A stretch of DNA of 64,000 nucleotides, from assembly GCA_964507925.1 (NCBI GenBank), contig CAZDRB010000001.1:15307-79306 (forward strand). Direction: 5' to 3'. How positions within the stretch are numbered: position 1 is the stretch's first letter; the number at the start of each line of letters is the position of its first letter. The position numbers and the translations under genes were made by a program. Positions 15,893-23,905 of the stretch are shown here, in pieces. The DNA is from CAZDRB01 sp964507925 (GTDB lineage: Bacteria; Patescibacteriota; Microgenomatia; UBA1400; UBA12108). The notes beneath the pieces are model-generated. The model was not told the origin of the DNA. It saw only the letters and a program-made list of their open reading frames with translations, and searched no databases.

Positions 15893-16000
15893 GTGACCCT
15901 AGAACTTCCAGATCCAAACCGTATTATATCTAATCTGCTAGAGATTTTCGATCTGTTCAACCCATTCATAAAATCACCAGGGTTGGCTATATCCTCTTAG
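15893..16000 (+). CDS. 35-aa small protein, paralogue B
   Basis: The protein begins M(GTG)TLELPDPNRIISN, continues LLEIFDLFNP and ends PGLAISS. It matches paralogue A residue for residue in length, sharing MTL(D/E)LP.PNR, the LF.P motif and AIS near the end. TATATA ends 7 nt before the GTG, so it may have its own leaderless promoter. The overlapping out-of-frame ATG at 15891 meets an immediate TGA. Function is unknown. Confidence 0.66.
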   Translation: MTLELPDPNRIISNLLEIFDLFNPFIKSPGLAISS

Positions 16001-16010
16001 ATTATCAAAC

Positions 16011-16304
16011 CTATTTATCCTTGCACAACGCTAAACACACCCCATTGTTGTTGTAACACCACGGATCGCCCTTGCTATATGGACCCTTGCTTGCAGTTCG
16101 AGTTCCCAAATAGTGTCTATCATCACAGCTGCCGTTTTTCGGAGGTACTCCCATTTTAATACACTCATCGTAACAAAACTGATAGTTCGTCTTTGATTTC
16201 GGACCTCTAACTGAGTAAATAAGGCCGGATAAAGCCAAGATTAAAAGAGCGCCAGTAGCAACTACCTTAATCACATTGTCAAAATTTAACTTAATAGAGC
16301 TCAT
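16011..16304 (-). CDS. Small membrane-anchored Cys-rich protein
   Basis: This 97-aa protein has one N-terminal membrane helix (VVATGALLILALSGLIYSV). The exported tail contains six Cys (QFCYDECIK, GSCDD, PWCYNN, VCLALC), probably forming disulphides. The family is unknown. TATACT ends 6 nt before the ATG, supporting a leaderless start. It converges on the second 35-aa gene and lies downstream of the HEPN-like gene on the same strand. It could be a small toxin-like or surface protein, but nothing visible decides this. Confidence 0.68.
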   Translation of the reverse strand: MSSIKLNFDNVIKVVATGALLILALSGLIYSVRGPKSKTNYQFCYDECIKMGVPPKNGSCDDRHYLGTRTASKGPYSKGDPWCYNNNGVCLALCKDK

Positions 16305-16334
16305 GGTGTAAGTATATACCTCCTCAACGATGGA

Positions 16335-16883
16335 TTATCCTAATAAGTCAAATGGATGTGATGGGAGTTCCATGCTTCCATACATTCGCTCGAGCTCAGC
16401 ATACATTTTGTGGAAGAGGCGCTCACCCAAATCAAGACACATTTGTTCAATAATTGGAAAAGAGCTAATTTCAAATTTGGAGTTTGTAACCTGTATCCCC
16501 AATCCTTTTGTTGGTGGATATCCAGGCATATTTGTTACTCCAGGAGGTACGATCTCAACACGTCGATACATACTATCGCTATGAGCTACAGTTTGGTCTC
16601 TATGGGCAATGATTTGGTAGTGAAGTGTTTGATATCTCAGGTTTGTATATCCTGGCCATGTACTATCAAGCGGTCTACCATATGGGCGATTAGACTTAAA
16701 CGCACGTGAGTATGCGCTTATTATATTGTCCTGAAGGTGTAAAAAACCCTCATCTTTGATGGACTTAACTGTTCTTAAAAATAATCTAGTTGTGTATAGC
16801 GCCTCAGCAATGTCTTGATGAGCAATGGCCAGCTTGTATAGAGAAATTCTTTCTTCCTCTGATACACCAGGATGACTAATCAT
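16335..16883 (-). CDS. HEPN-motif-like protein (putative RNase toxin)
   Basis: This 182-aa, largely helical protein contains IIAHRDQTVAHSDS. R95-D-x4-H101 fits the R(N/D/H)x3-5H catalytic motif of HEPN ribonucleases. Other conserved-looking parts are LHYQIIAHRD and a C-terminal helix (LDLGERLFHKMYAELERMYG). HEPN proteins are common in toxin-antitoxin, abortive-infection and defence loci. The family assignment is by motif only. It is divergent from the nuclease-like gene at 16955 across 71 nt. Both have -10 boxes 9 nt before their ATGs. Confidence 0.6.
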   Translation of the reverse strand: MISHPGVSEEERISLYKLAIAHQDIAEALYTTRLFLRTVKSIKDEGFLHLQDNIISAYSRAFKSNRPYGRPLDSTWPGYTNLRYQTLHYQIIAHRDQTVAHSDSMYRRVEIVPPGVTNMPGYPPTKGLGIQVTNSKFEISSFPIIEQMCLDLGERLFHKMYAELERMYGSMELPSHPFDLLG

Positions 16884-16954
16884 ATTTGTACTATTCTACA
16901 ACTGATGAAAACAAAGTCATCTTTACCCAATGCTTGGCATATAATTAGCTTTAT

Positions 16955-18718
16955 ATGTCAAAGGCTATAGATTTATTTCACTCTGTTAGCATGCAGAGCC
17001 GCATGTCGCCTGAGAACAGCTCTGCGATAAAAACACTACAACAATCAGCAGAAGCTTTTGAGTTTGAAGGCAATTATTTCTCGGCTGGTTATACCTACTC
17101 AACAATAGTGATGTCTCTTATGGGGCGGCATGTGAACACATACCCATACATCAATAAAGCTGATGAGTGTTACGACAAGTGCCTATCAAATCCTCACAAC
17201 CATGTGCTTGAAAAAATAGCATGTCTCAAAAAGAAAATTAACGTGTTATCCGAGTACTCATGGATGTTTAGGCACACTGAAAAAGAAATGTTGGACATAA
17301 AAACTGAACAAACGAAATTAGCAAGTCAGATTGAGACAATAATATCGAAGGAGTTTTCGGGTACCCCAGATGCAGGTAAGTATCTTGTTCATGGATTCCA
17401 GATTAATACAAATCTGGATGGTAAATGGTGGCAAACTTTCACAAATTGGGAAACTGATGCTGACTCAGAGCAGTTTGGTGGAGGAACAATAACTATAAAT
17501 ATAGCCTCAGCGTTTACCCTTAGAGTTGCTCTGGTTGACTACGCCGGTGCAAACGAAATCGCAGATAAATATCCTGATTTTTTTATATCACCCGGACTAA
17601 AAGGATGGAAGGAGGCCGTTAAAGGTTTTTGTTTTCCAGAACAGGCAGACTTCTACTTTGAAAAAGCATCAACAATTTTTAACAGTGATAATAAGCCGCC
17701 AGAGGTTTTGAGCAATCACGGAGGACACTGGTCATCAAAAAATTGGGAGTTGTGGGGCACTTATTTTCGGTCTAGAGCAGAACTAGCACTAGCACGTAAA
17801 GATAAAGTTCATGTTAGGGAACATATCTTTCGTGCTTCAGAGATAATTGGCAAAGAGACCTTACATTGGATTGACGAAGGTGTATCGAGATATCGCATCC
17901 TGGTTAAAGCGCTTGCAATACTACTTTCAGATAACTCAGAAATTTCCTTGAGTGAAGTAAGAAAAATGTTTGAGTACGAGACGTATTTAAGCCACGCTTC
18001 TCACTACGATCATTTAATCGACGAGTTTATCTCGGGTACCAATTATGCATTGGATAACTTTAGAAAACATCCAGAGAGAGAGTTTACAGAAGGTAATCTT
18101 GCAAGAGCACTTACCGCCTTTGACAAAATTCCGATTATGGACAGTGGTTTAGTTGATGCAATACGACCTCGCCTAGAGGAGCGTGCCCATGATGCGATAT
18201 TTGGAGTACACAAAACCTGGATAGCTCGTACACTCGAAACAATATCAGATGAAGATGTTTTGCGTAAAGTAGTTCTTAAGTTAGTTCAGGCTTCGTTGCC
18301 AATTTACGCACAAATTATCCACGGCCCAACTGAACTAGGTACTGACATAGTTGCACTAGTAAAAATTGACGAAGTGCTAATACTTAAACAATATCAGGTG
18401 AAATGCGGCAACATTACTAAGGCGAAATGGCCTGGTATAAAAGAGCAGTTAGAGGAAATATTTGATGTAAAAGATAGACCATCTCTACCAGAAAATAGTA
18501 AAAACGCAAAAAAAATAGGCATATTGATATACAACGGTCATCCTAACCCCATAACTTCTCCGGTAATAAACAGTTGGTTTGAAGTACAAAAAACAGAAAG
18601 GGATAGGCAATATGAGCATATACATCTAGATGCTTTTGTTAATTGGATCATCGAAGATAAGCTATTGACCGAGTTTAGACAGGTCCTAACACAGCTCAAT
18701 GTCCCCATTACAGAGTAG
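16955..18718 (+). CDS. Large helical-repeat protein with C-terminal PD-(D/E)XK nuclease-like domain
   Basis: This is a 587-aa protein. Residues about 1-440 are helical, with TPR-like stretches (SAEAFEFEGNYFSAGYTYST, RSRAELALARKDKVHVREH). Residues about 450-560 carry a restriction-endonuclease-like core: HGPTELGTDIVAL with D464, a beta hairpin, then QYQVKCGNI with Q481-x-K483, and a KWPGIKEQLEEIF helix. D...QxK is the catalytic pattern of the PD-(D/E)XK fold. It may be a sensor-plus-nuclease defence protein; that is inference. TATAAT lies 9 nt before the ATG. Confidence 0.65.
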   Translation: MSKAIDLFHSVSMQSRMSPENSSAIKTLQQSAEAFEFEGNYFSAGYTYSTIVMSLMGRHVNTYPYINKADECYDKCLSNPHNHVLEKIACLKKKINVLSEYSWMFRHTEKEMLDIKTEQTKLASQIETIISKEFSGTPDAGKYLVHGFQINTNLDGKWWQTFTNWETDADSEQFGGGTITINIASAFTLRVALVDYAGANEIADKYPDFFISPGLKGWKEAVKGFCFPEQADFYFEKASTIFNSDNKPPEVLSNHGGHWSSKNWELWGTYFRSRAELALARKDKVHVREHIFRASEIIGKETLHWIDEGVSRYRILVKALAILLSDNSEISLSEVRKMFEYETYLSHASHYDHLIDEFISGTNYALDNFRKHPEREFTEGNLARALTAFDKIPIMDSGLVDAIRPRLEERAHDAIFGVHKTWIARTLETISDEDVLRKVVLKLVQASLPIYAQIIHGPTELGTDIVALVKIDEVLILKQYQVKCGNITKAKWPGIKEQLEEIFDVKDRPSLPENSKNAKKIGILIYNGHPNPITSPVINSWFEVQKTERDRQYEHIHLDAFVNWIIEDKLLTEFRQVLTQLNVPITE

Positions 18719-18784
18719 GATCTCCTTAGATTTGTGTTCTATTAGACTCTACGTATACTATTAGAAAACAGGGAAATAACAGCG

Positions 18785-19069
18785 ATGGCAAAATCGAGCA
18801 CCAGTTATCAATCAGGCCAAACAGGAAATCCTAAAGGCAGGCCTGCAAAGGGCTACTCAATAACAGAGATGTTTAGGAGTATGCTAGATAGCGACAGTGA
18901 GATGCGAGAAAAACTAGCTAAAGTGATCCTGCGAAAGGCATTAGATGGTGATATGGCTGCCTGTCGCCTTATCTGGTCATACATGGATGGGTTGCCGACA
19001 AACAAAATATCAATTACTGAACTCCCAAGACCACTCCCCCTTCTTGGCGGAGTCACATCTGAAAACTAA
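18785..19069 (+). CDS. DUF5681-like protein
   Basis: This 94-aa protein begins AKSSTSYQSGQTGNPKGRPA. The SGQ(S/T)GNPKGRP motif is the hallmark of DUF5681, found mostly in phage and integrated elements next to terminase-like genes. A helical C-terminal half follows (EKLAKVILRKALDGDMAACR). It probably binds nucleic acid, given the basic Gly/Pro N-terminus, but function is unproven. TATACT at 18754-18759 would give a ~20-nt leader with a weak AGGG SD. It supports a mobile origin for this region. Confidence 0.72.
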   Translation: MAKSSTSYQSGQTGNPKGRPAKGYSITEMFRSMLDSDSEMREKLAKVILRKALDGDMAACRLIWSYMDGLPTNKISITELPRPLPLLGGVTSEN

Positions 19070-19206
19070 TCACGGATTTTTCTGTTGTCTTTTTCTTGCT
19101 TAACACTATTACGACCATATAGGGTCAGAAATAGAACTGTACCAATACACGCCACAACTAAACCTAGAAATAGAAAAGAAAACACACTGAGTGCTAGATT
19201 GATCAT
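19066..19206 (-). CDS. 46-aa single-helix membrane protein
   Basis: MINLALSVFSF is followed by a single membrane helix (LFLGLVVACIGTVLFLTLYG) and a charged tail (RNSVKQEKDNRKIRD). The internal start at 19206 is preferred over 19278 because a perfect SD (AAGGAGGT) lies 5 nt before it, a strong contrast with the leaderless neighbours. The longer form would read through the SD. It converges with the DUF5681 gene, stop codons overlapping, and is divergent from the XRE gene. Function is unknown. Confidence 0.6.
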   Translation of the reverse strand: MINLALSVFSFLFLGLVVACIGTVLFLTLYGRNSVKQEKDNRKIRD

Positions 19207-19275
19207 GCTTACCTCCTTACCTGGATAATAACATAAATATATACCAGCAGTAAGTCGACCAAGAGTAAGGATTTT

Positions 19276-19295
19276 CATAACCTTAAGTGGTTATG
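19276..19295. promoter_or_regulatory. Operator-like dyad over XRE start codon
   Basis: CATAACC and GGTTATG form perfect 7-bp inverted arms around TTAAGT. The right arm covers the XRE start codon, and the site sits between divergent genes. It is a plausible autorepression site for the XRE protein. Confidence 0.55.
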
Positions 19296-19502
19296 AGTAA
19301 ATCAATATATCTTCAAGTCGGTAAGCGGATACAAGAGCTACGTCGAAAGAAGGGTGTGACTCAAGAAAAGCTCGCATTAGATGCTGGTTTGAACCGCGCC
19401 TACATAGGCTACATCGAGCGAGGAGAACGTAGTCCCTCGGTACTCACTCTCTTTAGGATAGCCAGATCACTCAAAATTAAACTTTACGAGCTATTTATCT
19501 AA
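19293..19502 (+). CDS. XRE-family helix-turn-helix regulator
   Basis: This 69-aa protein is nearly all HTH_3 domain: YLQVGKRIQELRRKKGVTQE, then KLALDAGLNRAYIGYIERGE, RSPSVLTLFRIARSLKI and LYELF. Helices 2 and 3 with the S/N-R-x-x-I-x-x-I-E-R-G pattern are intact. It probably controls the mobile element. The start ATG at 19293 is preferred over GTG at 19287. The dyad at 19276-19295 covers its start, consistent with self-repression. A strong terminator follows at 19579. Confidence 0.88.
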   Translation: MSKSIYLQVGKRIQELRRKKGVTQEKLALDAGLNRAYIGYIERGERSPSVLTLFRIARSLKIKLYELFI

Positions 19503-19578
19503 AAACTTGACTCTGATTAAATTTTTCTGTTAGCCTGGATGTAAGTTAATCATTATTGGTACCAAACTCCCTACGTGG

Positions 19579-19632
19579 AACGGTGCTTTCAACTTTTCGC
19601 TAGATAGCGAGATCTTGAGGCACCGTTTTTTG
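19579..19632 (+). terminator. Long hairpin terminator after XRE gene
   Basis: AACGGTGC pairs with GCACCGTT, with inner pairing TCAA/TTGA and TCGCTA/TAGCGA, followed by a T-run. It ends XRE transcription 5 nt before the 57-aa gene. Confidence 0.8.
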
Positions 19633-19636
19633 TTGT

Positions 19637-19810
19637 ATGACAATAAAACAAGCAAGAAAAATACTTGGAAAAATGGCAGACGGGATAGCTGATGAGGTTA
19701 TCCAAGCCGACATTGAAGTGGCTGAGTTTTTTACATCCATTTTTTTCGATCACATACGTTACGGTGGACACGATGGGGTGGTGCATCCACAACAAACGTG
19801 CCATAATTAG
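19637..19810 (+). CDS. 57-aa small protein upstream of recombinase
   Basis: The ATG-initiated frame reads MTIKQARKILGKMADGIADE, VIQADIEVAEFF and a C-terminal tail with Gly/His. It is a basic-then-acidic helical small protein without a membrane helix. Its stop lies 7 nt before the recombinase start. The composition looks like a real folded helical pair, but no family is assigned with confidence. No clear -10 or SD precedes it. It ends within the dyad that precedes the recombinase. Confidence 0.55.
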   Translation: MTIKQARKILGKMADGIADEVIQADIEVAEFFTSIFFDHIRYGGHDGVVHPQQTCHN

Positions 19811-19814
19811 GCAC
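19798..19814. promoter_or_regulatory. Dyad before recombinase
   Basis: GTGCC and GGCAC are perfect inverted arms around ATAATTA, containing the -10 candidate CATAAT, just before the recombinase ATG. It is a candidate regulator site. Confidence 0.45.
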
Positions 19815-19817
19815 TAT

Positions 19818-21347
19818 ATGACACGTAGAGCTGTTATTTACATACGGGTATCCGATCAGTCACAAATCGAAAACAATAGCCTAGAAAGCCAGCTGAAGAC
19901 TTGTGACGCATTTGCGAAGCAGAGTGGTTACGAAGTCATCAAGATATATCGTGAAGAGGGTAAATCTGCCAAGGAGGTTTTTACAAGAGAGAAACTCAAA
20001 GAGTTAATGTCGTTTTGTTTGGTAAAAGCAAATCACATAGATGCGATGATCGTATACAAATACGATCGATTCAGTCGAAACTCTGCCGATGGCCAAGCAG
20101 CGATTGCACTATTGGCTAAGGCTGGTGTGGATGTGATATCTGCCACCGAGGGAGCAGAAGATAATCCAAGTGGAAGAGCCATGCGTACGATTTTACTAGC
20201 TTTAGCACAGCTAGATAACGAGATAAAGGGCGAGCGAGTACATGACAATATGCAGGCCGTCTTTCGAAAAGGGTTCTGGCCATTTAAATGCCCAGTCGGA
20301 TACAAGAGATTTTCAAGAAACAAAGAGGAAAACATGGGGATTCCTCCTTTAGTTGATAAGCACTTGGGACCCATTGTGACAGAGATGTTCAAGAACGCCG
20401 CAAGCGGTATCTACTCTAAGGAACAACTAGCCAGGATGATGAACAGCCAAGGTTTTGGTGACCATTATCGTGCCAAATCTACACACAAGATTGTCGATAG
20501 CATTTTACGCAAGACTTTTTACTATGGTGAGATGTATGGACCAAAGTGGAAGGAACGGGTATGGGGTAAGCATGAGCCATTAACCGATAAAGAAACTTGG
20601 GAGTTAGCATACAACAGAGTCATATTAAAAAAGAAAAACTATGTCTACCAGGACGAAGCAAAATATCCCCTTAAAGGGCATCTACGTTGTAGTGAGTGTG
20701 GTGCGCCGCTCACCACGTCACCATCTACTGGACGTAGTAAAAAGTACTACTACTATGAGTGTCGCAGCAAGTCATGCAAAAAGATCAGGACGCTTGCTGA
20801 CGACGCGCATAAGCAGTTTGAGTTGATATTAGAACAAATCAAGCCTTCCCCTAGAGTACTACGCCTTTTCGATAGCACTGTCTTTTCTACATGGGATAAG
20901 GAAATCGCTCGCTCCGAAGCGTCACTCGAAAAAGCAGATCAACACCTTTTGACGCTCAAAAATGACATTACAAATATACGTAAGTCTGTAGATAATGGAC
21001 TATTAACGATGGAGGAGGGAAAAGAACAGATTGAGATAGTTAGGCAAAACATCGCCGTTGCTGAGATTGAGAAGGCAGATATTAAGTGTAGTCATTATGA
21101 TAAGGAAGTTGTGAGAAACTTTACTCGCTCATTTTTAGAAAATATTGATGGACTATGGCGAGACATGAACTTATCAAAGAAGCAGGCTTTTCTCGCTCTC
21201 ATTTTTCCAAACGGCATCTTATGTGATAACAACCGAAAAATCCGAACCGATCAATTGTCCCCATCCTTCGAGCTAATTGTGGCTCTTAGTGAGCAAAAAG
21301 GTGAAAATGTGACCCCACAGGGAATCGAACCCTGGTTAGCAGAATGA
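19818..21347 (+). CDS. Large serine recombinase (integrase)
   Basis: This 509-aa protein has a resolvase N-terminal domain with RRAVIYIRVSDQ (catalytic Ser about residue 12), YDRFSRNSADG and RAMRTILLALAQLDNEIKGE. A recombinase domain (PFKCPVGYKRF) follows, then a zinc-ribbon (CSECGAPL, later YECRSKSCKK) and a coiled-coil region. The start MTRRAVIYIRV aligns with the family. The last ~12 codons lie inside tRNA-Glu, so the element appears integrated at the 3' end of that tRNA gene. The left attachment end is not found. Confidence 0.92.
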   Translation: MTRRAVIYIRVSDQSQIENNSLESQLKTCDAFAKQSGYEVIKIYREEGKSAKEVFTREKLKELMSFCLVKANHIDAMIVYKYDRFSRNSADGQAAIALLAKAGVDVISATEGAEDNPSGRAMRTILLALAQLDNEIKGERVHDNMQAVFRKGFWPFKCPVGYKRFSRNKEENMGIPPLVDKHLGPIVTEMFKNAASGIYSKEQLARMMNSQGFGDHYRAKSTHKIVDSILRKTFYYGEMYGPKWKERVWGKHEPLTDKETWELAYNRVILKKKNYVYQDEAKYPLKGHLRCSECGAPLTTSPSTGRSKKYYYYECRSKSCKKIRTLADDAHKQFELILEQIKPSPRVLRLFDSTVFSTWDKEIARSEASLEKADQHLLTLKNDITNIRKSVDNGLLTMEEGKEQIEIVRQNIAVAEIEKADIKCSHYDKEVVRNFTRSFLENIDGLWRDMNLSKKQAFLALIFPNGILCDNNRKIRTDQLSPSFELIVALSEQKGENVTPQGIEPWLAE

Positions 21348-21381
21348 GAATCTGCTGTCCTAGCCACTAGACGATGGGGCC
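21310..21381 (-). tRNA. tRNA-Glu (anticodon CTC)
   Basis: The gene folds as a full cloverleaf: acceptor GGCCCCA/TGGGGTC, anticodon stem GCAGA/TCTGC with loop TTCTCAT (anticodon CTC), T-arm CAGGG-TTCGATT-CCCTG. CCA is not encoded. The 3' 38 nt are also the 3' end of the recombinase gene on the other strand, which marks a likely integration site. Confidence 0.95.
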
Positions 21382-21445
21382 CCGTAGAACGGGGTAAACC
21401 GCTCTTATTGAATTATACCAGATGAGAGTGTGATAATATCGAAGA

Positions 21446-21814
21446 GTGAAGCTTAACAAACTGACCCCAGAAGAAGAATATGTAATCGAGAGCAAAGGGA
21501 CGGAGAGGCCATTTAGCGGTGAATACGACGATTTTTATAAACCCGGGATATATGTTTGCCGCAAATGTGACAATCCTCTGTTTTCCTCAAAGGCCAAGTT
21601 TGACGCGGGATGCGGCTGGCCGGCATTTGACGAGCATTTCCCCGGTGCGGTCAAGGAGATTCTGGATGCAGACGGGATTCGGGTCGAGATACAGTGCCAG
21701 AAATGTGGCGGACATCTAGGGCACGTGTTTAGGGGTGAGCAAATGACAAAAAATAATACTCGGCACTGTGTCAATTCTTTGTCGATTAAGTTTGTGGAGG
21801 ATCAGCATGAGTGA
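21446..21814 (+). CDS. msrB: Peptide methionine-R-sulfoxide reductase MsrB
   Basis: This 122-aa protein reduces methionine-R-sulfoxide in oxidised proteins. It has two CxxC zinc pairs (CRKCDNPL and CQKCGGHLGH), GCGWPAFDEHF substrate-loop sequence and the catalytic Cys in RHCVNSLSIKF. The start is GTG, with GATAAT/TAATAT 6-8 nt upstream. The 3' end overlaps msrA by 8 nt, so the two stereospecific reductases are co-translated. DipZ and thioredoxin genes follow and may supply reducing power. Confidence 0.93.
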   Translation: MKLNKLTPEEEYVIESKGTERPFSGEYDDFYKPGIYVCRKCDNPLFSSKAKFDAGCGWPAFDEHFPGAVKEILDADGIRVEIQCQKCGGHLGHVFRGEQMTKNNTRHCVNSLSIKFVEDQHE

Positions 21815-22328
21815 GCTCGCTACAATTGCCGGAGGATGTTTCTGGTGCACGGAGGCAATCTTCCGTCGACTCAAAGGCGTGACAAAAGTAACCTCGGGAT
21901 ACACAGGAGGGAGTGTTGAGAACCCGAGCTACGAACAAGTATGCACGGGTAGGACAGGTCATGCGGAAGCCGTACAGTTAGAATTTGAACCAAGTCAGAT
22001 CAGCTACAAGACTCTCCTTGAAGTATTTTTTGCGCTCCATGATCCCACGACGCTTAATCAGCAGGGGGCAGATCACGGGACGCAGTACCGCTCGGCAATT
22101 TTTTATCATAGCGAGGAACAAAGAAAGGTCGCGGTGGCTGCAAAAAGCGAGATTAAAGGAGCCGTGACGGAGATCGTTAAATACGAAAAATTTTTTCCTG
22201 CTACCATCGATCATCAACAGTACTACGAGATCAATGCGAGCGCTCCCTACTGCAGTTATGTGATAGCTCCTAAGATCGAGAAATTACTTGAGAAATACGG
22301 TGAGCTAGTGAAACCTGGGTATAATTAA
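21807..22328 (+). CDS. msrA: Peptide methionine-S-sulfoxide reductase MsrA
   Basis: This 173-aa protein has the MsrA active site GGCFWCTEAIF near residue 10 and the family blocks VTSGYTGGSVENPSYEQVC, GHAEAVQLEF and DQ-less DHGTQYRS. The start MSELATIAGG overlaps the msrB stop (ATGAGTGA). It reduces the S epimer of methionine sulfoxide. No second resolving Cys pair of the long MsrA forms is evident, although a Cys near the end (YCSYVI) could resolve. It is convergent with dipZ. Confidence 0.95.
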   Translation: MSELATIAGGCFWCTEAIFRRLKGVTKVTSGYTGGSVENPSYEQVCTGRTGHAEAVQLEFEPSQISYKTLLEVFFALHDPTTLNQQGADHGTQYRSAIFYHSEEQRKVAVAAKSEIKGAVTEIVKYEKFFPATIDHQQYYEINASAPYCSYVIAPKIEKLLEKYGELVKPGYN

Positions 22329-22329
22329 G

Positions 22330-23904
22330 TTATCCAAAAGTAAAAGCGAATAGCTCGACATTGCCATCCGGGAAAACTAATTTGAGGACGTGCCTGCCCG
22401 GATTTTCGAGTTTAACCAGGGTATAAATTGTGTCTTGATCAACGAGGATTTCGCCCCGATATTCTCCATCCAGGTGTACCTCTACTTTTACGGGCGAAGA
22501 TGCCGGGCGCATGACGATAAAGGCGTCTTTGGCTTCGTATTCGAGTGTTAGGGTCGCACCAGACGCAGGGAGTGCAAATTCCTTGCTAATTTTCCAATCA
22601 CCCGTTTTTGTGATAGGAGCTCCTGGATCTAGACGCGAGGCGCCAAGATAGAGCTCGGGAGTGCGAGAGTAGATCTCATAGTCTTGATTGTTAATATCAC
22701 TCTCTGGCTTTGCCCCGACTTCTTCAAGTAATTTTTGGATCATTTTCTCTGTCTCGTCGTAGTCGCCCTCGCCAAAATGAGTGTAGCGAACACGCCCCTC
22801 ATGGTCGATTAAGTACTTGGCTGGCCAGTAGCGGTTAGAGTAAGCTCTCCAGGTCGCAAAGTCATTGTCCTGCATCACGGGATAGAGGATGCCAAAATCT
22901 GCAACAGCCTTTTTGACGTTGGTGTGATCTTTTTCAAACTCAAACTCGGGAGAGTGTACGCCGATCAAAACGAGTCCGTCATCCTGGTATTTTTCGTACC
23001 AAGACTTGAGATAAGGAAGAGTACGTATGCAGTTGATACAGGTATAAGTCCAGAAATCGATTAGGACTACTTTGCCTCTAAGCTCACTTAATTTGAGTGG
23101 TTCGGAGTTGATCCACTCTCCGCCCTGAACTAGCTCTGGAGCGATTTTGAGGTCCGCCATTTCGCCTAGATTCTTTTTGACTAGCTCATTATCTTCTATT
23201 TTAGTCAGACCAGCTCCGTACTGAGGGAACTTGTCGAGAATGTAAGTCTGGAACTGACGGTCATAGCCATAGTGGATGAGGAGTGCGGTCAAGATCATGA
23301 CAACGCCAAACCCGCGCTGAATCCTCGCAGTATTATTGAGAAGCCATGGCACGCGAGCGAGGGAGCGCCCTCCACCGATAATAATAAGATACATGGGGAT
23401 CGCAGTGCCGAGCGAGAACGCAAGCGTAATGATGAGCGCGTCGAGCGTGACTTGCCCGGATATTGCGAGACTAATGACAGAAGCTAGGATCGGGCCTACG
23501 CACGGCGTCCAAAGCAGGCCAAGCGAGAGTCCGATCAGTATCCCACCACCAAAGCCTGATCTCCCTGGTGAGCTAGGGGCAAAGTTCGCAAGACGAGAAA
23601 AAAGTGATTCGAGTAGCTTTTGGAACCAGGGAATTAGGAGCGAGAGCCCAAAACCAGCAATCACTATGACCGAGATAGTGCGAAGTGCGTCTGCAGGTAC
23701 TCCAAAAAGCTTGACTAGTGAAGAGAGAAATAGAGTAAAAAAAGTAAAGCTCAAGATAAAGCCAACAACAATCCCGTATGAACGACGACGACTGGCCGAG
23801 TCCCCAACTGAAGAAGCTAAGATTACTGGCAAGATCGGTAAGATACAGGGAGAGAGGATCGTGATTACTCCGGCGAGAAAGGAAAAAAGAATCAAAATTA
23901 ACAT
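22330..23904 (-). CDS. dipZ: DipZ-type CcdA/thioredoxin-like thiol-disulfide protein
   Basis: This 524-aa protein has an N-terminal CcdA-like membrane domain of about six helices with Cys in ILSPCILPILP and LLWTPCVGPI, which carries electrons across the membrane. An extracytoplasmic thioredoxin-like domain has the WTYTCINCIRTLP active site (CINC, about residue 290). A C-terminal beta domain completes the DipZ architecture. It starts 1 nt after the stop of the upstream thioredoxin gene. With that gene it should reduce exported thiols. Confidence 0.9.
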   Translation of the reverse strand: MLILILFSFLAGVITILSPCILPILPVILASSVGDSASRRRSYGIVVGFILSFTFFTLFLSSLVKLFGVPADALRTISVIVIAGFGLSLLIPWFQKLLESLFSRLANFAPSSPGRSGFGGGILIGLSLGLLWTPCVGPILASVISLAISGQVTLDALIITLAFSLGTAIPMYLIIIGGGRSLARVPWLLNNTARIQRGFGVVMILTALLIHYGYDRQFQTYILDKFPQYGAGLTKIEDNELVKKNLGEMADLKIAPELVQGGEWINSEPLKLSELRGKVVLIDFWTYTCINCIRTLPYLKSWYEKYQDDGLVLIGVHSPEFEFEKDHTNVKKAVADFGILYPVMQDNDFATWRAYSNRYWPAKYLIDHEGRVRYTHFGEGDYDETEKMIQKLLEEVGAKPESDINNQDYEIYSRTPELYLGASRLDPGAPITKTGDWKISKEFALPASGATLTLEYEAKDAFIVMRPASSPVKVEVHLDGEYRGEILVDQDTIYTLVKLENPGRHVLKLVFPDGNVELFAFTFG

Positions 23905-23905
23905 G

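Noticed and set aside
15356..16000. The 15356/15893 similarity as a simple DNA repeat
   Set aside because: Protein-level conservation and equal frame length fit paralogous genes better than a non-coding repeat.
19207..19278. Longer start for the 46-aa membrane protein
   Set aside because: A perfect SD lies before the internal ATG at 19206 and would be inside the longer coding region.
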